A stretch of DNA of 64,000 bases, taken from NCBI GenBank assembly GCA_046349855.1, contig JAXMBM010000007.1, positions 62,001-126,000 on the forward strand. The letters are read 5' to 3'. The DNA comes from CAIXSC01 sp046349855. Lineage in GTDB: Bacteria > Planctomycetota > Planctomycetia > Pirellulales > Pirellulaceae. Below, one piece after another: positions 1 through 9,239 of this stretch. The first letter of the stretch is position 1. The number at the start of each line of letters is the position of its first letter. A program made the translations under genes and the position numbers. The notes under the pieces were generated by a model that ran no database searches, was not told the DNA's origin, and worked only from the letters and a program-made list of their open reading frames with translations.

Positions 1-2371
1 ACGGCTGGTACTTGTCGGCGATTTCCCGGGAGGGTTCCAGGATCGACCGGAGCAGGTGGTCGGTGGTGTGCTTTTGCGGTTCGAGCTTGGTGAGGTCCGG
101 TCCCCACTCGCGCCCCTCGCTGTTCAGCTTGTGGCAACCGACGCAGTTGGCCGCCTTGAACAGATTACGGCCCACCTCGAATGACCGGCCGTGCGGCAGC
201 GACTTCACGGTGTCGATCAGGTCGTTATAGGTCCATTCCGTATTGCGGCCGATCGACTTGAGCAGTTCGTCGCGCAGTGGCAGCGGGTGCGCCGCCAGAT
301 AAGCCGCGGGATCGGCCTGGTATTCCTCCAGGTTCTCCACGACATACAGCGCGCCGTACATGCGTCGCCAGTGCCCCGGGTAGGTGCAGACATACGGGTA
401 CACTCCGGGTGTTGTCGGCACCTCGAAACTCAACGCCTGCGCCTGCCCAGGTTCGAGCAGCCGGCTGGCCAGCAGCACCTGTTTCGACACCGGAATGTAG
501 TGCCGCTCCTTGGCGTCCGGATCGCGGCCCGTGGCTTCGGCGAGCAGTCCGACTTCTTCCAAGGCTCCGGGGCGGACAATGGCAAAGTTGTGCGGCATGT
601 TGTCCGAGTTGGCGAAGCGGAACTCGACCGGCTTGCCCGCCTGCACGACAATCATTTCCTTGTCATAGATCATCCGTTCCACCACCGTCCCGATGGCGAT
701 GATCCGCACATCCAGATTCTCGAGCCGTTCGGCGATCACGCGCGCCTGATCGGCGGGGAGCCGTGCGGCCAGGGCCTTGGCCAGCGCCACTGCCTCCAGC
801 GCGGGGCCAGCCGTGCGCAGATGCGCGGGGATGCTGCTCAAGTACCCCAACACATTGTCAGCCAGTCCTGGCAATTCCTTCTCGGACCAGAATTCGGCAG
901 GAATGGTCCGCAGGGCGGCGATCGCCGACGTGCGGTGCCGATCGGCGCGAATCAGGGCCGCCAGATCGCGGAAGCGCGCCGCTTCGTGGCCGGGAATGGC
1001 CGAGAGGGAACGAATGGCGACGTCGTGGAGCGTTTCGCCGCCGCCCACCGACAAGCGGTCCCGCGCGATCTTCTGCCGAGGCAGGTCGGGTCCGGACCAG
1101 GCGACCTCCAGGCCGTCGCCGCCGCCGTTGTCGAAGTAGGTGACGACCAGCGGGTGAGCCCCGGCACTCAGCTCCACCTCGCCCCGCATTTCCGACATGC
1201 CCTGCAGGCGATCGTTGTTGATCAGCAGGCGGTTGTCGAGATACAGCCGCGAGCCATCGTCGGACGCCAGGTAAAAGGTGTACTTGCCCGCGCGGGGAAC
1301 CTGAAGCAGTCCGGTGAACCGCAGCGCGAAGGCGTCGTGCCGTTTGAGTTGCGGGACGTCCAGCACGATTTGCGGCACCACGCCGCTCGCCGCCGGTTGC
1401 AGTTTAGCCAGCGTTTCCAGCGCGACGTTGGACGGATTGGGCTGGAAGTAATCGACCTGGATGCCGCTCTGATAGAGCGTCGCTCCCGTAGGTTCGGCCG
1501 TCAGGTTCGGGGGGAGTTCGAACACGAGGGAGCGTACGGCATCGTACAACTTGCCGCGCAGCGCCTGGTCCGGCAGCGCCGGCACGGCGTCGAGCAATTC
1601 GCGCAGACTTTCTTTTTTCTGCGACGCCGCGAAGAACGCGGCATCGCCAGACTGGTCCGCCAACATCCAGGCGACATAACCCGCCTGCCGAGTCGGCGCA
1701 TTTCGACCGCTGAGTGCCAGTTGCTCGAGACGGCGCCGGATCTGCCGCAGTTCGGCCGCCGGCTGTTCGGCGAGCAGACCGACCAGCCCGCCAAGGCCCT
1801 CGGTGCGCGGCTGAGCGTCGCGCTCTTCGATCAGCTTCAGCAGCAACGCGAGCACGGTCGTCTTCCTCAGTGTGGCCAGACCGGCCAGCGACTCACGAAG
1901 TGCCGGAGCGGGAGCGGTAGGCCGCTGCAGAATGGCCGTGTAGACGGCTTCGGTGCGCGGCAGTCGCAACAGATCCTCGACGCTGGCATTACGCAGCGCG
2001 TAGGCTTCCGCCGCGGGCGACAGCGGGCGGCCCGCCGCGACCGCCTGCCGCAATTGCTGATCGGCATCGATGCGCCCGCGAGCGTAGTTGAGCACGATGT
2101 CCAGCTCCGAGTCGAGCGGCCGGGTGGCCACTTCGTAAATCACCTCCGCCGCAACGGGACCCGGGAAAGAAACGGCCGACTTCACCGCCTCGGCACGGAC
2201 CAGCGGAGCGCTGTCGCGCGCCGCGGCCAGCAGGGTCGCTTCCCAGCCGGTGAGCTGCGGCCAGTGTCCCAGCGTGCGGATGGCCGCGGCTCGCACCCGC
2301 GGTTCGGCCGCCGTGAAGACGCGCTGCAACAGCGGCAGGTTGGGCACGCGATGTTCCTCGAACACCCACAG
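1..2371 (-). CDS. PVC-type heme-binding CxxCH protein, C-terminal part after an in-frame TGA; runs off the left edge
   Basis: This is the continuation, in the same frame, of the gene starting at 4678, after a TGA at 2374-2372. The frame stays open for about 790 codons to the window edge. In order it shows alpha-helical HEAT-like repeats, then a PA14-type beta domain near 1440-1150 (YTFYLASDDGSRLYLD). Next is a cupredoxin domain near 740-340 with a complete type-1 copper signature: His in MPHNFAIV, then Cys, His and Met in CTYPGHWRRM. Last is a c-type heme site CVGCH at 145-131. This order (propeller, HEAT, PA14, cupredoxin, cytochrome c) is known for planctomycetal membrane-bound dehydrogenase-like proteins of unproven substrate, thought to act in the periplasm. 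If the TGA is real, this half would need readthrough or internal initiation. No convincing ribosome binding site was seen just after the stop, so it is more likely one gene with a nonsense or sequence error. Confidence 0.8.
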   Translation of the reverse strand, partial: MWVFEEHRVPNLPLLQRVFTAAEPRVRAAAIRTLGHWPQLTGWEATLLAAARDSAPLVRAEAVKSAVSFPGPVAAEVIYEVATRPLDSELDIVLNYARGRIDADQQLRQAVAAGRPLSPAAEAYALRNASVEDLLRLPRTEAVYTAILQRPTAPAPALRESLAGLATLRKTTVLALLLKLIEERDAQPRTEGLGGLVGLLAEQPAAELRQIRRRLEQLALSGRNAPTRQAGYVAWMLADQSGDAAFFAASQKKESLRELLDAVPALPDQALRGKLYDAVRSLVFELPPNLTAEPTGATLYQSGIQVDYFQPNPSNVALETLAKLQPAASGVVPQIVLDVPQLKRHDAFALRFTGLLQVPRAGKYTFYLASDDGSRLYLDNRLLINNDRLQGMSEMRGEVELSAGAHPLVVTYFDNGGGDGLEVAWSGPDLPRQKIARDRLSVGGGETLHDVAIRSLSAIPGHEAARFRDLAALIRADRHRTSAIAALRTIPAEFWSEKELPGLADNVLGYLSSIPAHLRTAGPALEAVALAKALAARLPADQARVIAERLENLDVRIIAIGTVVERMIYDKEMIVVQAGKPVEFRFANSDNMPHNFAIVRPGALEEVGLLAEATGRDPDAKERHYIPVSKQVLLASRLLEPGQAQALSFEVPTTPGVYPYVCTYPGHWRRMYGALYVVENLEEYQADPAAYLAAHPLPLRDELLKSIGRNTEWTYNDLIDTVKSLPHGRSFEVGRNLFKAANCVGCHKLNSEGREWGPDLTKLEPQKHTTDHLLRSILEPSREIADKYQP

Positions 2372-4678
2372 TCATTCGAGCAGCGCCTGAGCATCGACCG
2401 GCCGCGCCGGGTCGCGGGTTTGAGCCCACTGAGTGACCGCGGGGATCACCTCGCGCGTCGGCCGACCACTCAATTCCAGCCGGGCCCGGTACCGCGTACC
2501 GTTTTCTGGGGCCAGGAACGCGGCGCACACTTGATCGAGCGGCTTCCCCTTCAGGCGCGTGGGGGGCAACGTCGGTCGACCCTGGGCCGTCACGCGGTAG
2601 ATCCGCCCGTGTTCATGGTCGCGATTCGGATCGCGCATGTTGTGCTGCATGTGCCCGATGATCGCGTTGGCCCAATCGGAGACATACAAGGCCCCGTCGC
2701 CGCCGATCTCCACGTCCGTGGGGCGGAAGTTCGGATCGCTCGACACCAGAATCGGTTCAATCTCGCTGGCCGTGATTTCGGCGCCGTCGTACTTCACCTG
2801 GTGCTGCAGGACTCCCAGAAAGCCAATGCAGTTGCAGATCAGGAAGTTCCCCTGGTTCTCCGGCGGAAAATGGCTGCTGGACAAGATCCCGGTGGCAGCC
2901 ACCGGCCGGACCCGCTTCTCGAACCACTGCCGATTCCCGACGCCTTTGCCGATGTTGACGTACGATCCCGTGCCGCTCGTGCCGTCATTGGCAAACTGGT
3001 AACCCCACTGGTCGAACACGTCGCCGTGCGGATTGGGACCGATGGGAAAGTGAAATTCCATCTCGAACGTCCGCGGATTGAAGCGATGCACTCCGCTCTG
3101 GCCCGAGCGCACCGTCTGCGTGGGAGTCTCCATCGCGGCGACGTTGAAAATGCCGCGGGACCAGTAGAGCCAGCCGTCGGGCCCGATCAGCAGGGCGTTG
3201 GCCGAGTGATGCGAGTCGGCGCTGCACACCCCTTGCAGCATGCGAATCTTGACGTCCGCTTTGTCGTCACCATCGGTGTCCTTGAGGAACCAGATCTCGG
3301 GGAGCGCCGCGACCAGCATGCCGCCACCCCAGAACTCAAATCCAGTGACGCTGTTCAGTTCATCGGCGAACGTGATGCAGCGGTCCGCCACGCCGTCGCC
3401 ATCGTCGTCCGGCAGGCAGACAATCTTGTCTCGCCGCGGCTCGGTCGGATTCCAATGCGGGTACGACGGCCAGACCGAGACGAACAGCCGCCCGTCCGTA
3501 TCCACGGCCATCTGCACCGGATTCACAATCTCCGGGAACATCTCCTCCGAGGCAAACAGGTTGACCTGCATGCCGCCGGCGACCTTCATCCGGCTGATCC
3601 CCTCCTGGCCACTCAAGTAGCTATGGCGTCCCCCGGGGAGCGCCCCGGGGATGTTCGTCTTCACCTCCAGCGGCGGCGGCAGATTGGTGTCGGAGACGGT
3701 GAGATCGCCGCCCCGCGCCACGGCCCAGATCCGCTTGTCGCGGTTGGCCGTCATGATGTCAAACATCTCCATCTCGCGAATCATCACGTCCGCGTTCGAC
3801 TGGCCGAACCACGACAGCTTCGACCGCCCGCCGAAGACGTTGTAGCCATCCACCACGCGGTAGCGGCTGAACCAGTAGTAGTTCTTGTCGAGCACCGCCT
3901 GGCGGAGCCGCACCAGTTCCGCCTCGGCCAGCGGCATGCGCTCCACCCCGAACAATTGTCGCACCACTTCGCCCGCCACCAGCCGCTCGCCGTCGTCGAG
4001 CAGGTGGATGCCATTGAGGGTCAGCGGGCGACTGGCCGCGGCATACAACCGCTGCGTGGGCGCGAACAGATCGACGAACAGCACCTTCTTGGCCTGGCAG
4101 ACCTCGCGCATCGCCTGCGTGTAGAGCGCCAGCTTTTCGTTGTTGGCGGAACCGTCCGGCAGGTTCGGATCGCGGAGGTTCTCGTGGGCGATCGGCGAGA
4201 AGAAGACGAGTCGCGGCGGTGACATCCCGTCGTACCGCTTGGACAGCATCCCGTCGATCGTTTCGGCCAGATCGCGGCGGAAGGCGTCGAGTCCCGCGGG
4301 GCCCCGCAGTGCCTCGTTGTAGCCAAAGAAACAGAAGATGACGCTGGCCTGCGTCTTCTCGAGCCATTCATCGGGACTGCCAAAGTTCTCTTCCCGCTGG
4401 CGGACTTTGAGTTCGTCGGCGGAATAGCCGAGATTGCGGCAGACGAGGTCGAGATCGGGATGCAGAGCGTGCAGGTAGGTGTCGAGCCAGCCCGAATGTT
4501 GCAGCCGATCGGCCAGCGTATTGCCGATGATGACGACGTGATCCCCCTTTCGCAGCCGCAGAGCGGGTTCGGCGCCCACCGCCCAGCTTCCCGTCACCAG
4601 ACCGCTCCCGGCGGCGCTGGCGAGGATCAGCAGCAGACTTGTCGAAAGTGAATTCCAGGTGCGGTAACCTCGGGACAT
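2372..4678 (-). CDS. SGNH-hydrolase / PVC-type dehydrogenase propeller protein, N-terminal part ended by in-frame TGA
   Basis: ATG at 4678 gives 768 codons before TGA (2374-2372). The N-terminus MSRGYRTWNSLSTSLLLILA... with a following AVGAEPA is a signal peptide. Residues about 45-265 look like an SGNH/GDSL-type hydrolase domain: VVIIGNTLAD near block I, FGYNEA in place of the usual block III GxND, and a late NGIHL near the catalytic Asp-x-x-His block. The canonical GDS serine is not obvious, so hydrolase activity is uncertain. From about residue 370 follows a six-bladed beta-propeller of the sorbosone-dehydrogenase/PVC membrane-bound dehydrogenase N-terminal type (PVQMAVDTDGRLFVSVWPSY; DTDGDDKADV; GPDGWLYWSRG; GGDGALYVSDW). 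The reading frame starts again immediately after the stop with LWVFEEHRVPNLPLL, which fits the HEAT region expected next. It is divergent from the gene at 4782, sharing a 103-bp spacer. Without the stop this would be one protein of more than 1550 residues. Confidence 0.8.
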   Translation of the reverse strand: MSRGYRTWNSLSTSLLLILASAAGSGLVTGSWAVGAEPALRLRKGDHVVIIGNTLADRLQHSGWLDTYLHALHPDLDLVCRNLGYSADELKVRQREENFGSPDEWLEKTQASVIFCFFGYNEALRGPAGLDAFRRDLAETIDGMLSKRYDGMSPPRLVFFSPIAHENLRDPNLPDGSANNEKLALYTQAMREVCQAKKVLFVDLFAPTQRLYAAASRPLTLNGIHLLDDGERLVAGEVVRQLFGVERMPLAEAELVRLRQAVLDKNYYWFSRYRVVDGYNVFGGRSKLSWFGQSNADVMIREMEMFDIMTANRDKRIWAVARGGDLTVSDTNLPPPLEVKTNIPGALPGGRHSYLSGQEGISRMKVAGGMQVNLFASEEMFPEIVNPVQMAVDTDGRLFVSVWPSYPHWNPTEPRRDKIVCLPDDDGDGVADRCITFADELNSVTGFEFWGGGMLVAALPEIWFLKDTDGDDKADVKIRMLQGVCSADSHHSANALLIGPDGWLYWSRGIFNVAAMETPTQTVRSGQSGVHRFNPRTFEMEFHFPIGPNPHGDVFDQWGYQFANDGTSGTGSYVNIGKGVGNRQWFEKRVRPVAATGILSSSHFPPENQGNFLICNCIGFLGVLQHQVKYDGAEITASEIEPILVSSDPNFRPTDVEIGGDGALYVSDWANAIIGHMQHNMRDPNRDHEHGRIYRVTAQGRPTLPPTRLKGKPLDQVCAAFLAPENGTRYRARLELSGRPTREVIPAVTQWAQTRDPARPVDAQALLE

Positions 4679-4781
4679 AATGATCGGCGCCTGAGTTTGC
4701 AGTCGGAAGTGAAGGCCACATTGTGGCACTCGGACCACGCTCGTGCGATAACCCCGGGACACCACTCCAGGAGAAAAGTCG

Positions 4782-7700
4782 ATGCCAGCTGACTGGGGTA
4801 AGCGGAGCGGCCACGTCGCGACCAGAGTCGTCTCGGGGTGGATCGCGAGCGGTCTGGCTGCGGTCAGCCTGGCGGTCTTTCTCCCGGCAGCCAGGAGTGC
4901 CGAACCGGTCATCTTCCGCAGCGGTGACGAGGTGATCATTCGTCTCCAGCTGCCGGCGGATCTGGCGGCCGACGAGAAATTCGCCAGCGGGGACACACCG
5001 CTGACGGCCACCGTGCGCATCGACGGGGACCAGCGGGTCAGCGAACAGCAGTTTCCGCTCGATCCCTCGCCCGGTCACTTCCCGACGGCACTGGTGGTCG
5101 ACGTGACGGGCTGCGGGAGCTGCCGTTCCGTTTCCTGTGAAGTGCGCAGCGTCGCCGGTCGAGTCGTGCAGTCGGTACGCGCCTCGCCCGTTCCCAGTTT
5201 GACGCTGGCCGACGCGCCTCTGCCGACCAGCGACCAGCCCGCGGCCATCGAGGCGGGAACGCAGGGGCGTTCCCCTTGGCCCGTCATTCGGTTGCCCGAC
5301 GCCGCTCGTCTGCGGCCCGTGGTCCTGGGACCAGCCCGCCGAGAGGTTCGTACTTCGCAGATCACCTACCCGGTCTTCGCCGACGTCGATCTCCCCGCGC
5401 TGTCATCGTTCAATGCGGTACTGGTGTCCCGGCAGACGGCGGCCCCGGACGATCCCCAGCGCTGCAGCCTCTATTTCTCATATCGCAAAGCGCTGTTCGA
5501 CCCGATGGCTCTGCGACTGACCGGTTACCGCAAACTGTTGATCGAAGTCCCGCTGCAGCGGTCCTGGCTGACGGGCACGAGCGACGAAGTCATCGACCTG
5601 CCGCTCGACCAGCTGGCCCTCCATACCACCGATGAACTCGAACGGATGGGCGAGCGCTGGAACGCTCCCCAGGGCTACAACATGCTGGGCGAATCGATGA
5701 CCGGGTTGTATCAGGGAGGTCAAACGGCCGACCTCGACGACCAGGGACGCATCTACATCAGCAACGTTCCCGATGGCGCGGGACTGGTACGGTTCAATCC
5801 CCATACGGCCCGCTTCGAGCAGCCGCCCGTGAATCTGCAGGCCGAGTTCCGTCGGTGGTTGCCGTCCGACGGCGATTGGAGGCGCAGTTGGGACGCCGAT
5901 CTTCCCCAGATCGTCTGCACACGCGGACGCGCGTTCCTGGTCTTCGATCGCAATTATCGCGCGGTCACCCCCAACGGACGATTTGAAACCTGCAGCGGCG
6001 TGGTCTCGGTCCCCTGGGATCACTGGGATGACGCCGAGGCCTTTCGTCGCGAACTCCGCCTCCATGCCGCGAGCTGGCCATCCGCCCAACATCCGCTCTA
6101 TTCGTCCGACGTTGAGGTGGGGGCGCCGCGCCGCGCGGGAGCTCCCGTCGCGACCGAGCACGGAATTGCCTTCGGTTCGTGGCGCCTCGATGTCGACGAT
6201 CGGGGTCAGACCGAAAGGCTGGTGAAGATGGCGCGGATCACCGACGCCGTCACGGCCGACGGGGCGCCCGTGCCTCCCACGCGCGTCCTCACCCACCAGG
6301 GGCTCGGTCGGCAGCGTGAAATCAATGTGGGAGCTGCCGGTCGAGCGCTGCTGAGATACGGTTATGGCGAGGTCACGATGAGTCGGGCGGCGCTCAGCCT
6401 GATCCTGCCGGGCGCGGCGCCGGATCAACTGGTGGACGGCGCCGGTAAGCCGCGTTCGACCTATCCCGGAGCACCTCCGGGACAGCTGACCGTGCGGTTT
6501 GATCCGGCAGGCAAGATCCTGTCCGACCCGGCTCGCTACGGTTCGCTCGCCAAGGCACTCACCGGCGTGGCTCAAGGTCCCAACTACGGACTCCTGGCGA
6601 TTCCGGGGGAAGCGGATCAGGCGGTGGGAGTCTGCGAGTACAGTTACTATTTCTCACGGCTCGATTTCTCGCGCCGCCACCGTGAGCGACGTGTTTACCG
6701 CTCCTACCTGCCCGCCGCCGGCAGCACCGTCGGCCGTCGGCCCATCGATATCCAACTTGGTCCGTACAATCTGAGCTGGGTCGTTCACGACCGGGCTCTG
6801 TGGCTGTATTCAACGGGTTATACCGGACTGGGGCGACTCAAGTTCCGCGCGGATGGACAGTCGCTCGACGGCTATACCCAGAACCTTTTCCACGCGCAAC
6901 TCGCCTCCCAGCCGCTCGATGGCCGACGGCGCGACGCCGTCAAGGATTACCTGCACCTGGTTCCCGCGCTCGATGGAAGATGGATCGCGATCGGTCGCGG
7001 TCGTCCCGGGCGAGGCGGCGGAGCGTACTCGGCGGCGCTCGAGATCTTCGATCCGCGGACTCTGGGAGCGAGTCACTCGCTGGCCGTCATGAATCGCTGC
7101 TATGGACTGTACACGCCTGTGAGTCGTGTGGTGTTGTCGGCGAGTGGTGCGCCACCGCGGCAGGAGATTTACGTGGCCAGCGGCGAGATTCGACCGGAAT
7201 ACGTGGCCGATATCGCTGATCCGGCCGAACGGCCCCGCAACCAGGAGCCGAAGATCTTCGTCTACGACTGTACCTCGCAAGGCGCTCTGGCCGACCGCTA
7301 CGGTTTCTCCCTGCCGGTGCTCCCCGGAGGCAGCGCCGCCAGCCACCTCGCCTTCTCCCGCTGCCGCCAGTTCCTCGTGGTGTTGCAGGAGGGAGGAGCC
7401 GTGCACAGCTACAGCGTTGCGCAGCGGAGGTTCGTGGACAGTCGCCTGCTGCGTTCGACATCCGGTACCGCGCCGAAGTTGCTGGTATTCAGCCGACCGT
7501 CGACCGCCCTGTTGTCCTCGCCAGAAGGTCGGATATTCTGCGCCGCCGCTCTGGATGGAGAGGCAGCTCCGTCCGTGACGTTCGTGGAGATCGACGTCAC
7601 GCCCCAGGGAGTGCTCGAGGTGACTTCCCACCTGACGCTCACGGGCGATCGCGGCGAGAAGGCGCGGGACCTGGATGGCGTCGTCAAATGCCTGTTGCCC

Positions 7701-7808
7701 GATCTGACGCGGCGCGACGGCTCGGCGGATCTCGTCCTGGGAGACAGCCTCGACGGCGGCGGTCCCCCCACCGTGCGCGTGATCGACGACTTCATCGCTC
7801 CCCGTTGA
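4782..7808 (+). CDS. large secreted protein of unknown function (1008 aa)
   Basis: ATG is preceded by a clear Shine-Dalgarno sequence (GGAG, 8 nt upstream). Residues about 20-39 (SGLAAVSLAVFLPAARSAEP) form a signal peptide with a short basic lead (GKRSGHVATR), so the product is probably exported. I recognise no family. The sequence is rich in short beta-strand-like segments with Asp/Gly turns, such as GQTADLDDQGRIYISNVPDG and KIFVYDCTS. These suggest beta-propeller or beta-sandwich blades in the second half, but there is no catalytic motif I can name. Cysteines are few, with a CGSC near residue 112. It diverges from the PVC-type cytochrome and ends about 100 bp before the SMP-30-like gene, which runs the same way, so co-transcription with the latter is possible. 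Planctomycetes carry many such large orphan secreted proteins. Confidence 0.8.
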   Translation: MPADWGKRSGHVATRVVSGWIASGLAAVSLAVFLPAARSAEPVIFRSGDEVIIRLQLPADLAADEKFASGDTPLTATVRIDGDQRVSEQQFPLDPSPGHFPTALVVDVTGCGSCRSVSCEVRSVAGRVVQSVRASPVPSLTLADAPLPTSDQPAAIEAGTQGRSPWPVIRLPDAARLRPVVLGPARREVRTSQITYPVFADVDLPALSSFNAVLVSRQTAAPDDPQRCSLYFSYRKALFDPMALRLTGYRKLLIEVPLQRSWLTGTSDEVIDLPLDQLALHTTDELERMGERWNAPQGYNMLGESMTGLYQGGQTADLDDQGRIYISNVPDGAGLVRFNPHTARFEQPPVNLQAEFRRWLPSDGDWRRSWDADLPQIVCTRGRAFLVFDRNYRAVTPNGRFETCSGVVSVPWDHWDDAEAFRRELRLHAASWPSAQHPLYSSDVEVGAPRRAGAPVATEHGIAFGSWRLDVDDRGQTERLVKMARITDAVTADGAPVPPTRVLTHQGLGRQREINVGAAGRALLRYGYGEVTMSRAALSLILPGAAPDQLVDGAGKPRSTYPGAPPGQLTVRFDPAGKILSDPARYGSLAKALTGVAQGPNYGLLAIPGEADQAVGVCEYSYYFSRLDFSRRHRERRVYRSYLPAAGSTVGRRPIDIQLGPYNLSWVVHDRALWLYSTGYTGLGRLKFRADGQSLDGYTQNLFHAQLASQPLDGRRRDAVKDYLHLVPALDGRWIAIGRGRPGRGGGAYSAALEIFDPRTLGASHSLAVMNRCYGLYTPVSRVVLSASGAPPRQEIYVASGEIRPEYVADIADPAERPRNQEPKIFVYDCTSQGALADRYGFSLPVLPGGSAASHLAFSRCRQFLVVLQEGGAVHSYSVAQRRFVDSRLLRSTSGTAPKLLVFSRPSTALLSSPEGRIFCAAALDGEAAPSVTFVEIDVTPQGVLEVTSHLTLTGDRGEKARDLDGVVKCLLPDLTRRDGSADLVLGDSLDGGGPPTVRVIDDFIAPR

Positions 7809-7910
7809 ACTGTTCGTGGCAACCCGGTCGAAGCGAAAGTCCCCCGCTCCCGAGTGGAGGCCAAGTTTGCAACAATGGCCGGCGAAACCTGCACCTGGGG
7901 AGAAACCACG

Positions 7911-8825
7911 ATGAACATGTTCTGGAAATCCGTGCTCGCCATCGCTATGTGTCTGGGGGGAATCACGGGCCACTGCGGGCTCGCCGGTCATCGGCTGATG
8001 GCGGCCGAGCCCTCGATCGCCTGGGAAATCAGCCGCGGAATCAAGGCCCCTGAAAGCGCCTACTTCGATCCGCAGTCGGGCTTCCTGTTCCTCTCGCAGA
8101 TCGGCGAAGGAGGCGGAGACGGCAAGGACGGGGATGGTTTCATCTCGAAGCTGTCCACCGACGGCAAGGTGGTGCAGCTGCAGTGGGTCACGGGTCTCGA
8201 TTCCCCCAAGGGGCTGCGCAGCCATGGCGGGACGCTTTGGGTCTCGGACATCGATCAGCTGGTAGCGATCGATGTGGCCAAAGGGGAAATCAGCCAGCGT
8301 GTGAAAATCGCCGGCGCCAAGTTTCTCAACGACGTCGCCTGCGGAGCGGACGGGACGGTCTATGTGGCGGATATGCCGGCCAGTCGCATCTACCAGTGGC
8401 GGGAAGGAAAGGTCTCGGTCTTCGCCGAGGGCGAGGAACTCGAGTGCCCCAACGGATTGCTGGTCGACGGTGACCGGCTGCTGATCGGGGGCTGGGGTCG
8501 GAACATCCAGGAAGATTTTTCCACCCGGACCCCCGGCCGTCTCCTGGCGCTCGACCTGCAGACGAAGAAAGTCACGCCGATCACCCCGCAGCCGCTCGGT
8601 AACCTCGACGGCGTCGAACGGGACGGGCGAGGCGGGTACCTGGTGACCGACTGGATCGCGGGCAAAGTCTTCCACGTGAGTTCCACGGGCCAGGCGCAAC
8701 TGATCCTCGCGCTCCCGAAAGGAACAGCCGACCACGCCTTCCTCGTTCCGTCCCAGCGGTTGATCCTGCCGCAGATGCTGGAAAACCGCGTCACGGCCTA
8801 CGACCTGGGAAAATCACTCCCCTAG
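7911..8825 (+). CDS. secreted SMP-30/gluconolactonase-like beta-propeller protein (304 aa)
   Basis: The start at ATG 7911 has a strong GGGGAGA ribosome binding site 7 nt upstream. An upstream in-frame ATG at 7854 would put hydrophilic sequence before the signal peptide MNMFWKSVLAIAMCLGG, so the shorter start is preferred. The mature part is a six-bladed SMP-30/LRE-type propeller: ESAYFDPQSGFLFLSQ, GLDSPKGLRSHGGTLWVSDID, FLNDVACGADGTVYVADM, ECPNGLLVDGDRLLIGGW and LDGVERDGRGGYLVTDW. The Asn of FLND and of CPNGL and the Asp of NLDGVE occupy the positions of divalent-metal ligands in SMP-30/gluconolactonases. Known relatives hydrolyse sugar lactones or bind metal; the substrate here is unknown. 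The location is periplasmic or extracellular. It follows the 1008-aa orphan by about 100 bp. Confidence 0.85.
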   Translation: MNMFWKSVLAIAMCLGGITGHCGLAGHRLMAAEPSIAWEISRGIKAPESAYFDPQSGFLFLSQIGEGGGDGKDGDGFISKLSTDGKVVQLQWVTGLDSPKGLRSHGGTLWVSDIDQLVAIDVAKGEISQRVKIAGAKFLNDVACGADGTVYVADMPASRIYQWREGKVSVFAEGEELECPNGLLVDGDRLLIGGWGRNIQEDFSTRTPGRLLALDLQTKKVTPITPQPLGNLDGVERDGRGGYLVTDWIAGKVFHVSSTGQAQLILALPKGTADHAFLVPSQRLILPQMLENRVTAYDLGKSLP

Positions 8826-8857
8826 TCCAAGAGTCCCTCCAAGCCCCCCCAAAGTCG

Positions 8858-8876
8858 TGGACCACTCCGTGGTCCA
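8858..8876. repeat. short palindromic repeat, hairpin family A
   Basis: TGGACCACTCCGTGGTCCA forms 8-bp perfect arms around a TCC loop, followed by ACGC. A second member with the same architecture but different arm bases (TGGATCGCTCCGCGATCCA, then ACGCC) lies at 61141-61159. Compensating arm changes with a conserved loop and flank suggest a structured repeat family. It lies 33 bp after the SMP-30-like gene and could also act as a transcript-end hairpin. Confidence 0.6.
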
Positions 8877-9239
8877 ACGCTCCCACTCCGCAATCCAGCC
8901 CCCCCCACCGCAATCCAACCCCTGCTCCGCCGTCCACGCTCCCCCCCGCCGCAGTCCAGCGCCCCCGCCGCAGTCCAGCTCCCACTCCGCCGTCCAGCCC
9001 CCTCAGGCGAGGCGACTCCCTCCGTGGCTGGACTGTTGGCGAGAACCTGTCAGGCGGAGAGTGCCGTTCGGTTCGATCTTCAGGAACGAGTACCGATTGT
9101 TCTCGGCCTTCGAATTTTCGCCCCTCGCGCCCAGCGTGCCCAGCGCGACCAGCGAGCAGTCCAGGGCCGGAGCGGTGGAAGCCGCCGATCTCGTGAAGAT
9201 TGTTCTGACGGCTGTGCCTCTGGGAAGACCGTCAAGACT

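Noticed and set aside
2340..2375. Selenocysteine recoding at the TGA
   Set aside because: The downstream stem is only 6 bp with a 3-nt loop, too small and too close for a bacterial SECIS. It is kept only as a remote alternative in the finding.
191..4222. 1343-codon open frame on the plus strand opposite the PVC-type cytochrome
   Set aside because: It is antisense to the real gene and its translation is Arg/Gln/His-rich with no domains. It stays open because of the GC bias of the opposite strand.
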